Shown here: piece after piece, positions 17,372 through 26,047 of the stretch
Layout: each line of letters starts with the position of its first letter
How positions within the stretch are numbered: position 1 is the first letter of the stretch
DNA from: Echinicola pacifica DSM 19836
GTDB taxonomy: Bacteria; Bacteroidota; Bacteroidia; Cytophagales; Cyclobacteriaceae
Assembly: GCF_000373245.1 (NCBI RefSeq)
Contig: NZ_KB890750.1
Location: forward strand, 227,255-291,254
Reading direction: 5' to 3'
Length of the DNA stretch: 64,000 nucleotides
Program-made: the position numbers and the translations under genes
The notes under the pieces: model-generated
What the model saw: the letters and a program-made list of their open reading frames with translations, nothing else
What the model was told of the DNA's origin: nothing
Databases searched by the model: none

Positions 17372-20074
17372 ATGAAATCGCTCCTTAATACCGTACTCAT
17401 TATTCTGCTGATAGGCCTAAGTGTCCGATGCAGCCCCAGCCTCCCACAGGAGGATAGGGAAAGTATGGAGGTCAACTTCATTACCAATATTGACGATGTG
17501 CCTAGATTTAGTTGGGCAGGATCCAGCCAGGCTTACTACCAAATAAGTCTTCACCAATCTGGCAAAGAAATATGGAAAGGGGAAAAACAAGCCACCTCTG
17601 AGCATACTGATATCAAGTATAGCGGAGACCTTCTAAGCGCAGGGGAAGAATATCATGTTACTGTAAGCACCTGGGATGCCCAGGAGAATGCACTGGAAGA
17701 ATATGCCAGTACCTTCTTCCCTCCTCTCAGCTATCCTGGAGACTGGAATAAGGCCCGTTGGATAAGTTTCGACTATCATGCGGACTCCGCGCTGCCAGTA
17801 TTCAGAAAGGAAATAGCGCTTAACAAGTCCAAGGAGGTGGAGAATGCACGATTATACATCTCAGCACCAGGGTTCTATGAGGCTTTCCTCAATGGAGAAA
17901 AGATCGGCGAGAATGTATTAGACCCTGCTCAGACCAACTTCGAAGACTATACCTTCTATACTGCTTATGACCTTGATCCGGAGGAGCTTCAAAATAGCTT
18001 GCTGGAGGTCATGCTAGGCAATGGCTGGTACAATCAAAATGTGGTATGGAATAAATCCATGATCTATGGGCAGCCTGTATTCATCGCACAAATAATAATC
18101 AACTATGGTGATGGGACACGAGAGGTCATCGGGACGGATGAGTCCTGGCAGTGGCAAACGGGCCCCATCACCTTCTCCAATATCTATGCTGGCGAATATT
18201 ATGATGCCCGCAGGGAGCTAGATGAGACTAGGGAGGACAGATGGAAGGCTGCATCCCCAGCCAAGCTACATCCTAAGCAGCTAAAGGAGCAATACCTGCC
18301 TCCTATCCGGGAGATGGAAGAGGTGAAAACGGTGAAAATCACTGAGCCTGAGCCAGGGTTATATGTCTTTGACCTGGGGCAAAATATTACCGGCTGGCCG
18401 TCAATTCAAGTGAAAGGTACTGCCGGACAAGAAATAACAATGCGATTTGCCGAAGAAATAGACAACAGTGGAAATATCGACCCCACTTCCACAGGGGTGA
18501 AGGCCACCAAACATGTGCAAACCTGTAAGTATATCTGCAAAGGGGACGAGATGGAATATTGGCAGCCACAATTTACCTATCATGGCTTCCGATATATAGA
18601 GGTCAGTGGCCTGAAGGAAAAACCTGGCTTGGATTTTCTAACCGGTAAAGTCCTATACTCTTCCATGGAGCAAGCGGGAACATTTACCAGCTCAGAGCCA
18701 ACTATCAATAAACTCCATGATCTGACTGTGTGGACCATCAAAGGAAATATGCAAGGCATCCCTACAGACTGTCCACATCGTGAAAAATGTGGCTGGACAG
18801 GCGATGCACATGCTGTCATCCATGCGCTGATCTATAATATGGATTCGCGACTGTTTCTGACCAAATATATGTTTGACATGCGCTCTTCCGGGCGTAATAC
18901 CACTAATGAACTGTATTTTGGGGAGAGCTTTCATGATCGAAGTGTGATCAAAAAACCTGCTGGGATACCCACTATGATTGTGCCCGGCAGAAGAACCAGC
19001 GGTATTGCCTCTCCGGACTGGGGTACGGCGCAGGTTCAGGTGCCTTGGTATCTTTACCTGTACTATGGACAAGAGGAAATTTTGGAGACCTTCTACCCAG
19101 ACATGAAAGTATGGACAGATTATATCCAAGCCAAAAACGTGGATGGCATCATCACCCATGGACTTGGCGATTGGTGCCCTCCTTCGGGAAATCAGACGAT
19201 CGAGTGCCCAGTGCCAATCAGCTCCAGTGCCTTTCATATTCTGGATGTAAAACTAATGATCGAAGCGGCCAAAGTATTAGGCAGGAGTCAGGATCAAGGG
19301 AGGTATGAAGAACAGCTGAAGCAACTCATTAGCAGCTTTAATAGGGAATTTCTAAATCCTCAGGACAGCACCTATGGAAGCCAGACGGCTGATGTTTTGG
19401 CCTTGGAAATCGGCATCGTACCCGATGAATTTAAGAAAGGCGTGGCCCGATCCATAGTGAAAGATATCCATGGAAATGGAGATGGCTTCCTGACCACTGG
19501 GATCTTTGGCATTAGCAGGCTATTTAAAGTGCTCAGTGAAAACGGCCAGGAAGCAGAGGTTTATCGGCTTCTGACCAAAACGGGGGTGAATAGTTTCGAT
19601 TATATGTGGGAAAAATATGATGCCACCACTCTCTGGGAAGTGCTGCCAGTAAAAGACCTGGCCGAATTATATAATGGCCGCTCTCATAGTCATCCCATGC
19701 AAGGAGGCTTTGATGCCTGGTTTTACTCTGGATTAGGCGGAATAAACCCCAGCGTGGAGACTCCGGGATTTGAAAAAATAATCTTCAAGCCCTACCTCAG
19801 CCAGTATATCCAAAACACAAAAGCCTCCCACCGCTCCCGCCATGGACAGATCACCAGTGAATGGCATAATGAGCAGGGGGAATTTACATGGAACATCACC
19901 ATACCCGAAAATACCACTGCCGATATCTATGTGCCTATCCACGCCAAAGACCAGAAAATCACCCTCAATCGTGAAGCGGTCATCGCAAGGGAAGAATCTG
20001 ATGAGAAATTTTCCTTCATCGGATCCTATGAGGCTGGATCCTATACAATTAATGTTTCTACTACTTCAAAGTAA
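17372..20074 (+). CDS. GH78 alpha-L-rhamnosidase, lipoprotein
   Basis: A 900-residue lipoprotein (lipobox near SVRC, Cys21). Domain order follows GH78: an N-terminal Fn3-like domain (about 40-115), a rhamnosidase N-terminal beta-sandwich (about 130-300), a concanavalin-like domain (about 320-430), an (alpha/alpha)6 catalytic barrel (about 440-790) and a C-terminal beta domain. The signature DCPHREKCGWTGD carries the expected general acid Glu471, and ATTLWE carries the expected general base Glu756. It should hydrolyse terminal alpha-L-rhamnose by inversion. It sits between GH106 and a GH78-like paralogue, with nine bases before the latter. Confidence 0.92.
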   Translation: MKSLLNTVLIILLIGLSVRCSPSLPQEDRESMEVNFITNIDDVPRFSWAGSSQAYYQISLHQSGKEIWKGEKQATSEHTDIKYSGDLLSAGEEYHVTVSTWDAQENALEEYASTFFPPLSYPGDWNKARWISFDYHADSALPVFRKEIALNKSKEVENARLYISAPGFYEAFLNGEKIGENVLDPAQTNFEDYTFYTAYDLDPEELQNSLLEVMLGNGWYNQNVVWNKSMIYGQPVFIAQIIINYGDGTREVIGTDESWQWQTGPITFSNIYAGEYYDARRELDETREDRWKAASPAKLHPKQLKEQYLPPIREMEEVKTVKITEPEPGLYVFDLGQNITGWPSIQVKGTAGQEITMRFAEEIDNSGNIDPTSTGVKATKHVQTCKYICKGDEMEYWQPQFTYHGFRYIEVSGLKEKPGLDFLTGKVLYSSMEQAGTFTSSEPTINKLHDLTVWTIKGNMQGIPTDCPHREKCGWTGDAHAVIHALIYNMDSRLFLTKYMFDMRSSGRNTTNELYFGESFHDRSVIKKPAGIPTMIVPGRRTSGIASPDWGTAQVQVPWYLYLYYGQEEILETFYPDMKVWTDYIQAKNVDGIITHGLGDWCPPSGNQTIECPVPISSSAFHILDVKLMIEAAKVLGRSQDQGRYEEQLKQLISSFNREFLNPQDSTYGSQTADVLALEIGIVPDEFKKGVARSIVKDIHGNGDGFLTTGIFGISRLFKVLSENGQEAEVYRLLTKTGVNSFDYMWEKYDATTLWEVLPVKDLAELYNGRSHSHPMQGGFDAWFYSGLGGINPSVETPGFEKIIFKPYLSQYIQNTKASHRSRHGQITSEWHNEQGEFTWNITIPENTTADIYVPIHAKDQKITLNREAVIAREESDEKFSFIGSYEAGSYTINVSTTSK

Positions 20075-20083
20075 ATTATAACT

Positions 20084-21820
20084 ATGTCTATTCTAAAGCC
20101 CTTCCTATTGATGTCTATGCTCTTATACAGTATGCAGGTAATAGGACAAGGACCACAAGCCAGCAGCAACAGCTATAAAGATACCCGTGTGCGGGAATAT
20201 ATCACGCCTCAGCGTATCATGTGGCTGTCTGATTCCACTCTTATACAGAATAGTGAGGGGCTCTTACTCCCAGGAAATGGTCAGGCTGATTTGGTCGGAA
20301 AAAATATCTGTACCCTCAGCGGTTCGCTAGGTGAAAATCCTGCTTTTCTACTTGATTTTGGGAAAGAATTGCACGGTGGTTTGCAGATTGTCACGGGGAT
20401 GTTTGAGGGAAAGATTCCCATCAATGTCAAAGTGACTTTGGGAGAATCTGTGGCAGAGGCCATGTCCGATGTCGTGGGATCCTCCGCCACCAACGAGCAT
20501 GCGATCCGACAGATGGACGTGACGGTTCCATGGTTAGGAAAAATCGAGATTGGCAATAGTGGTTTCCGCTTTGCGCGCATCGAACTATTGGACAAAGATA
20601 GGACGCTAAAACTCAAAGAGGTCAATGCCATATCCATATATAGGGACATCCCTTATCTAGGTAGTTTCAAGTCAAATGATGAACGCCTGAATAAAATTTG
20701 GGAAGTGGGTGCCTATACAGTACACCTAAATATGCAAGAATACTTATGGGACGGGATCAAACGAGACCGTCTGGTATGGGTGGGAGATATGCATCCTGAG
20801 GTAATGACGATTACTTCCGTATTTGGTCCCAATGAGGTGGTTCCTAAGAGCCTTGATCTCATCCAGGACATCACAGATCTGCCTGCCTGGATGAATGGAA
20901 TCAGTTCCTACTCCATCTGGTGGATCTTGATCCAACATGAATGGTATAAGTCCTTCGGCAATATTGAGTATCTCAAAAAACACGAAGACTATATCTTTAA
21001 ACTGTTGAGTTTATTGCAGGAAAATATTGATGAAAACGGCAAGGAAACACTGGAAGGAAGGTTTCTTGACTGGCCCACTAGTCCAAATACTGAAGCGGTA
21101 CATGCAGGCCTGCAAAGCCTCATGGTGATGGTGTTCCAGACGGGTATAGAATTGGCGGAAATACTGGAGCAGCCTCAGCATATCGACTCCTATCAAAAAA
21201 GTATTGACCTGCTGAAATCGCATGTTCCCGACCCAAATGATAATAAATCTGCTGCAGCCCTGCTGGCTATCTCAGGACTGGAGAAGGCGAAGAAGGTGAA
21301 TAGAAAGTGGCTATCTAAAGACCCTAACGCCGGTGTATCCACCTTCTACGGTTATTATGTCCTGCAGGCGAGAGCAATGGCGGGCGACTATACTGGAGCA
21401 ATGGATGTGATCCGCGACTATTGGGGTGGCATGCTAGACCTTGGAGCCACGACATTTTGGGAAGATTTTAACCTCGATTGGGCAGAAAATGCTGGCCGTA
21501 TCGATGAATTACCCGAGCCGGGTAAAGTGGATGTGCATGGAGAATATGGCGATTATTGCTATATCGGCTTCCGTCACTCCCTTTGTCATGGCTGGGCTTC
21601 AGGCCCCACCTCTTGGCTATCCCAACATGTGCTGGGCATATCTATCCATGAAGGAGGAAATGCCGTCAAAATCGACCCGCACCTCGGTGATCTCGAATGG
21701 GTGGAAGGAAGCTACCCTACCAAGTTTGGCGTCCTATCCGTAAAGCATACCAAAAACTCCGAAGGTGAAATCTCCACAGAAATACAGGCACCTGAGGGAC
21801 TTACCATCCTCAATGATTAA
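20084..21820 (+). CDS. divergent GH78-like (alpha/alpha)6-barrel glycosidase
   Basis: A 578-residue exported protein (signal peptide about 1-21, ending VIGQG). It lacks the N-terminal Fn3 domain of the neighbouring GH78 and keeps a concanavalin-like part and the six-hairpin barrel. The GH78 signature is present in altered form: DGIKRDRLVWVGD, where the position of the general acid Glu is Asp228. The base region GATTFWE is kept, with Glu460. An Asp in place of the Glu acid should change geometry and may change substrate, so this could be an alpha-L-rhamnosidase-like enzyme for a different sugar or linkage. Last gene of the GH106-GH78 operon; a hairpin terminator begins 20 bases after the stop. 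Confidence 0.82.
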   Translation: MSILKPFLLMSMLLYSMQVIGQGPQASSNSYKDTRVREYITPQRIMWLSDSTLIQNSEGLLLPGNGQADLVGKNICTLSGSLGENPAFLLDFGKELHGGLQIVTGMFEGKIPINVKVTLGESVAEAMSDVVGSSATNEHAIRQMDVTVPWLGKIEIGNSGFRFARIELLDKDRTLKLKEVNAISIYRDIPYLGSFKSNDERLNKIWEVGAYTVHLNMQEYLWDGIKRDRLVWVGDMHPEVMTITSVFGPNEVVPKSLDLIQDITDLPAWMNGISSYSIWWILIQHEWYKSFGNIEYLKKHEDYIFKLLSLLQENIDENGKETLEGRFLDWPTSPNTEAVHAGLQSLMVMVFQTGIELAEILEQPQHIDSYQKSIDLLKSHVPDPNDNKSAAALLAISGLEKAKKVNRKWLSKDPNAGVSTFYGYYVLQARAMAGDYTGAMDVIRDYWGGMLDLGATTFWEDFNLDWAENAGRIDELPEPGKVDVHGEYGDYCYIGFRHSLCHGWASGPTSWLSQHVLGISIHEGGNAVKIDPHLGDLEWVEGSYPTKFGVLSVKHTKNSEGEISTEIQAPEGLTILND

Positions 21821-21840
21821 AGCTATTTTGACTACTAATT

Positions 21841-21869
21841 GAGGAGTCCTGATTATCATTGGGCTCCTC
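21841..21869 (+). terminator. intrinsic terminator of rhamnosidase operon
   Basis: GAGGAGTCC (21841-21849) pairs with GGGCTCCTC (21861-21869) with one G-U pair, across an 11-base loop. It is followed by a short pyrimidine-rich stretch, 20 bases after the stop of the last rhamnosidase gene. Confidence 0.7.
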
Positions 21870-21940
21870 TACTTGTCAAATTTCATAATGATAATGAGTT
21901 CGCTAAAAGTTGCTTTACCCTTATGTACTATTAATAAGAA

Positions 21941-21971
21941 GACCACACCATGAATAGATTCTGGTGTGGTC
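21941..21971. terminator. perfect 10-base-pair hairpin, back-up terminator or leader structure
   Basis: GACCACACCA (21941-21950) and TGGTGTGGTC (21962-21971) form a perfect 10-base-pair stem with an 11-base loop. The T-tract after it is poor (ATTTAGTTTC), so its role as a terminator is less sure than that of the upstream hairpin. Confidence 0.45.
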
Positions 21972-22302
21972 ATTTAGTTTCAGTCCGGATTGACTATTAG
22001 TCAAATTGATGTTTTTTTTCAATATGGGACCTTTTGCTAAATAATAGTCCTATGGCAATGAATAAATAATTTTGACCGAAGGTCAGATAATTTAGTATTA
22101 AGGGGATTTAAATACTATTTCAACGTATGTATATAAATAAAACGGACTTATAATCGTCAATTTATAAGGGAAGGTAGAAGGGGTTTTGACCAGTGATATT
22201 ATTTACTAAAGGATGAAATACTTTATAAGCAAGAAATGAGAGGATGTGGCAGAGATTTTCTTAAGCAAAAGCCTCCATTATCTCTTTAACGGATATACAA
22301 CT

Positions 22303-23781
22303 ATGAGGAAATTTAGCATTTGGGCATTCATCGGATTACTATGCTTATGTGGATGGAGAAGTGAGGGAAATGCTCAGCAAGTGAGCAAGGGTAAAAGCCC
22401 CAATATTATTTTTATATTGACGGATGATCAAGGTGCGCATTTATCGGCTTTGGGCACCAAGGGTCTCCAAACCCCCAATCTGGACCAGCTTGCTCATGAG
22501 GGGGTATTATTTACTAATTCCTTTGCCTCGGTGGCCTCGTGCTCCCCGAGTAGAAGTTCGATCATGACGGGTATGTATCCCCATGCCAATGGCCATTGGC
22601 GGAATACTGTCACGCCAAGACTTTCGGATGCTGATCAGGAATTTGGCAGGCAGTCGTCCACCGTGGACAAGGTGGGCGTGCATGAATACGTTCAGACGCT
22701 TCCTGAGGTGCTAAAGGCCAATAATTATTATACGGCAATCACCCAGAAATTTCATATGAGCCCCCCATGGAAATTTCCCTATTCCGACAGAAATCCCGTG
22801 AGCAATGATCCTGAGGAATTCCGGAAGGTAATAGCGCAATTTATTGAAGATTCAGAAACAGGTAATCAGCCTTTCTTTATTCAGGCGAATATCAGTCCAC
22901 CTCATAGGAATTTTGATCATCATATGAGCAAGTTCCCTCAATATATGGCAGATCCTGATGATATAGAAGTTCCTGCGTACCTTCCTGATACACCGGAGAT
23001 GCGGAAGGATCTCAGTAAGTATTTTGGCTGTATCCAATTAGCGGATGCTTGCGTGGGGGCCATCGTGGAGCTATTACAAGAAAAGGGCATTTATGAAGAA
23101 ACCCTAATCATCTATACGAGTGATCAGGGGGAGCCTTACCACCGTGCCAAGGCCTCTCCTTATTATGCCGGGATGCATGTGCCCCTTATCGCAAGAGGTC
23201 CTGAGATTCTTCAAAATATCGTCCAGGACGAGCTAATATCACATATAGATATTATGCCCACTATTTTAGATTATGCAGGACTGCCTATTCCAAGTACTGT
23301 ACAGGGCAGTTCTTTGCTAGGAATATTGGAGAATAAGGTAAATACTGGTCCTCAGCGGCAGTATATATTTGCAGAGCACAATTCCCATGGGCCACCACGA
23401 GCGGAGCATTATCCCAGTCGCGCTGTTTTTGATGGGCAATTTTATTATATCCTAAACCTGATGCCCGATAAGGACTACCTTCTTCCTGCAGATCTCCAGG
23501 AGCAAAAAGTCTGGGGAAACCAGAGCTATACGGCTACTGAGCATGCGGAAGAGTTATTTCCTGAGCAGTATGCTGCCTTACGAATGCTGGAATCAGGGCG
23601 ACCTGCTGAGGAATTATATAATATGAATACTGATCCCGGGCAGCTAAATAATCTCGCTCAGGATAAGGACTATGAAAGCAAGCTAGAGGAACTCAGGAGC
23701 GCCATGAAGGAATGGAGGAAGAATTCTGGGGATGACTTTGATGATCCTCTGGATATCCCAACACGCCTAGGGAATCCCTAA
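22303..23781 (+). CDS. S1-family sulfatase, N-sulfoglucosamine-sulfohydrolase-like
   Basis: A 492-residue exported sulfatase. The ATG at 22303 is preferred over an in-frame ATG at 22246 because it begins directly at the signal peptide (hydrophobic 6-15, ending GNAQQ). Motifs: LTDDQG (39-44), formylglycine motif CSPSR (Cys80). The usual GKWHL is replaced by QKFHMSPP, and the usual DNG by SDQG, a pattern resembling heparan-N-sulfatase-like branches of S1. The substrate group therefore probably differs from that of the other sulfatases here. It is transcribed alone and converges on the GH99-like gene, sharing the bidirectional terminator at 24068-24114. Confidence 0.88.
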   Translation: MRKFSIWAFIGLLCLCGWRSEGNAQQVSKGKSPNIIFILTDDQGAHLSALGTKGLQTPNLDQLAHEGVLFTNSFASVASCSPSRSSIMTGMYPHANGHWRNTVTPRLSDADQEFGRQSSTVDKVGVHEYVQTLPEVLKANNYYTAITQKFHMSPPWKFPYSDRNPVSNDPEEFRKVIAQFIEDSETGNQPFFIQANISPPHRNFDHHMSKFPQYMADPDDIEVPAYLPDTPEMRKDLSKYFGCIQLADACVGAIVELLQEKGIYEETLIIYTSDQGEPYHRAKASPYYAGMHVPLIARGPEILQNIVQDELISHIDIMPTILDYAGLPIPSTVQGSSLLGILENKVNTGPQRQYIFAEHNSHGPPRAEHYPSRAVFDGQFYYILNLMPDKDYLLPADLQEQKVWGNQSYTATEHAEELFPEQYAALRMLESGRPAEELYNMNTDPGQLNNLAQDKDYESKLEELRSAMKEWRKNSGDDFDDPLDIPTRLGNP

Positions 23782-24193
23782 AACAAAGCTGGCTGGATGA
23801 TCAGATAATCCGGTCTACAAACCATTAGAAAATTCTTCTTAATAGTCCTGTTATTGCCGGCCAGGAAATCCTGGAGATTAAATTATTATGGATGAATTGC
23901 TTTTTTACGAGGTCTGATGGAGCTTTGTTATTCTTCTTATCTCCTCAATTTTTCTTCAATTTTTGACTCTTCCTGCCTGAGTTTTGGTGTTTGCCAAAGA
24001 CTGAGTGTTACCTTATACAGTGAAAAATGCAAGGAATAGCGTGGTTCAGCAGGGTACTTGGAAATGTAAAAAGGCTGGTACTTCTCAACCTAATGAGAAG
24101 TACTAGCCTTTTTTGATTATGATATAATTTATTTCAGTTAGACCAAAGCAACTTTACCTTTGACTGCACTAATCTCAGGGATTTACACTTGAT
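23782..24193. other. convergent intergenic region
   Basis: About 410 bases between the convergent sulfatase and GH99-like genes. Apart from the bidirectional terminator at 24068-24114 I see no gene or repeat. Confidence 0.5.
24068..24114. terminator. bidirectional intrinsic terminator
   Basis: A long stem around AAGGCTGGTACTTCTCA and TGAGAAGTACTAGCCTT (one mismatched or G-U position) with a six-base loop. It has an A-run on the left and a T-run on the right, so it works for both convergent transcripts. Confidence 0.88.
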
Positions 24194-25963
24194 TTATTTT
24201 GTCTTAGGCTGGAAGGAATAGTCAAATCGCCGGTCTGGGGCAGAGTCACCCTCTAGGAAGAATGCCGAAATGTCCTTCAACTGCTGAGGATTGTCCATCC
24301 AATGGAAGTTAAATTCCGGTTTATTAGCCCCATAACCAAGGAGTTTTTTTTGTACGGCCAGCTCTAATTCCGATCCTTTCACTTTCAGGTTCAGCTGAGT
24401 TACTAGCTCCCAGGATTCCCCATTCCATTTCTTCAAAGTGCTATTATTATTATCAATTTTTCCATGGTTGACCACAAAATCATAGCCTTCCCAGCCTGTG
24501 GATTTATCCTGGTCCGCATCAATAAACAAGAGCATCCAACCTTCCTCATCTGGAGAGGTCAAAGGAGCAGCTGTTTGGGCATAAAAAAAGATGGATTCAC
24601 GGTCATAGCTTACCTTTGAGGCTATTATATCATTTCTCCCTGAGGTATTCGTGTAGTTCATGGTGGGATCATAGCCCTCAAAATTTCGGTGTCCAATATC
24701 CCCTTTAGGATCGCGATACACTGGGCTTACGGTCTTCCAATCTTCAAATTTTCCTTCCACGCTTATGGGGCTGGACTGATAAGGCTGTGGTGCTTCCATA
24801 CCTTTAAATTTCCTGATATTAGCCACCATTTGGTAGTAATAACTATCCGAATATCCACCTTTCATGGGAGCGATATCGCGATTATACTCTTTGGTGAAAG
24901 CATCCACAAACCAGCTATCGCCGATAGCGATGGGCCGACCTGCATACATTCCATCATAGCTTTTGTCCATTTTTTCATTCCAAATAAATCGCTGCGCCAC
25001 CCATTCATTCCATTGGGTAATCATCACTATGCTGGGGTCTATACGATGTGCTTGGTTCCATTGCTCTGCAAATTGCTTTCCTTCGTCTGTTACCTCTGTG
25101 ATATACTGTTCATTTACCGCTGGTTGGGCACCATCATGGAAGCTTTTGCCAATATTTGGATGAGGGTGAGAAGCCGTAGAAACGGTAATTTGCTCAGGTC
25201 TGGAGCGGGTATCGCTCCATCCATAGTCCTGTGGATAGGTATCCAGCCATTGCCAGTGGTTAGGCTCTGTCCTGGATTTTGTCCATGCCCAGCTTTTTTT
25301 GAGGGTAAAAAATTCCTTTACCTCAGGCCGAAGGATAGGGTCGTTTGGCTCAGCCATGGCCAAGGGCTTTCCATCCCAATAGAACCACAACTCCTTGAAA
25401 TCATTTTTACTGTAAAACTCATCATAAAGCTCATTCATCACCTTCCCACTTTTCGAGTTGGTAAGGAAACAAATTTCTGGTGTTGGAATTCCCTGGTTTC
25501 TCATTTCCAGAGACACCTCACAGAGTTTCCTTACGGTATTCAGATAGCTGAATCCATTGGTGACGTCAAAGAAGATAAAATCCACCTTGGCATTGCTTAG
25601 CATCTGCAGATCATGGCGGATCACCCAAGGATCCTCAGACCTATAATACCCATATTCTGGCTCCGACCAAAAGTGGAAAGCGCCCTCTGGACCCCATTTT
25701 TTTGTGGCCGAATCATCCGCAAGGATTTGGGTGATATCATACACTTCCTCATTATGGGCACCATGCCATATATAATAGAATACGCCCACGAGTTTGTCTT
25801 TCCTGAGCTCCCCCACCTCGGCAAAGGAAGGCAGCTCTCGGCCTAGTGCATCCGTGGCCACCCAATCATCCGCAATCATCCTTGTCTGCGCCATGCTCTC
25901 TGCCCCCAGCCCTATCCCCAATACTGCTAGCCCAAAACCAATAATTTTTATTATGTTAAACAC
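24194..25963 (-). CDS. GH99/GH71-like glycosidase with C-terminal CBM9-like domain
   Basis: About 589 residues from a GTG at 25963, chosen because it directly precedes the signal peptide (IIGFGLAVLGIGLGAESMAQ). Longer in-frame starts at 26014 (GTG) and 26038 (TTG) would add an unusual extra hydrophobic segment. The barrel (about residues 30-390) carries GVFYYIWHG, a HFWSEPEYGYY block and ITQWNEW. The C-terminal 180 residues are a CBM9/DOMON-like domain beginning VEGKFEDW. The whole protein is paralogous to residues 714-1288 of the fusion at 4772-8638. The family relation suggests an endo-acting or retaining glycosidase; the substrate is unknown. Last gene of the SusCD operon, which points to action on the glycan that these transporters import. 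Confidence 0.8.
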   Translation of the reverse strand: MFNIIKIIGFGLAVLGIGLGAESMAQTRMIADDWVATDALGRELPSFAEVGELRKDKLVGVFYYIWHGAHNEEVYDITQILADDSATKKWGPEGAFHFWSEPEYGYYRSEDPWVIRHDLQMLSNAKVDFIFFDVTNGFSYLNTVRKLCEVSLEMRNQGIPTPEICFLTNSKSGKVMNELYDEFYSKNDFKELWFYWDGKPLAMAEPNDPILRPEVKEFFTLKKSWAWTKSRTEPNHWQWLDTYPQDYGWSDTRSRPEQITVSTASHPHPNIGKSFHDGAQPAVNEQYITEVTDEGKQFAEQWNQAHRIDPSIVMITQWNEWVAQRFIWNEKMDKSYDGMYAGRPIAIGDSWFVDAFTKEYNRDIAPMKGGYSDSYYYQMVANIRKFKGMEAPQPYQSSPISVEGKFEDWKTVSPVYRDPKGDIGHRNFEGYDPTMNYTNTSGRNDIIASKVSYDRESIFFYAQTAAPLTSPDEEGWMLLFIDADQDKSTGWEGYDFVVNHGKIDNNNSTLKKWNGESWELVTQLNLKVKGSELELAVQKKLLGYGANKPEFNFHWMDNPQQLKDISAFFLEGDSAPDRRFDYSFQPKTK

Positions 25964-26047
25964 AATTTGTAGTTTTAATTGAATAATAAAAAAAGGGACG
26001 AAAAAGGCTTTCACCAATATTCCGTCCCCAGTTTTCAAAGGGTAATT

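Larger units (their letters stand above)
21821..22302. other. intergenic region with two hairpins
   Basis: About 480 bases between the rhamnosidase operon and a lone sulfatase. It holds the terminator at 21841-21869 and a second perfect hairpin at 21941-21971. The remainder is AT-rich and presumably contains the sulfatase promoter. I found no copy of the 17-base PUL element here. Confidence 0.5.

Noticed and set aside
24689-25600. A 303-codon open frame on the plus strand
   Set aside because: It lies entirely opposite the GH99-like gene, which has clear domains and a signal peptide; the frame is a shadow with no recognisable protein features.
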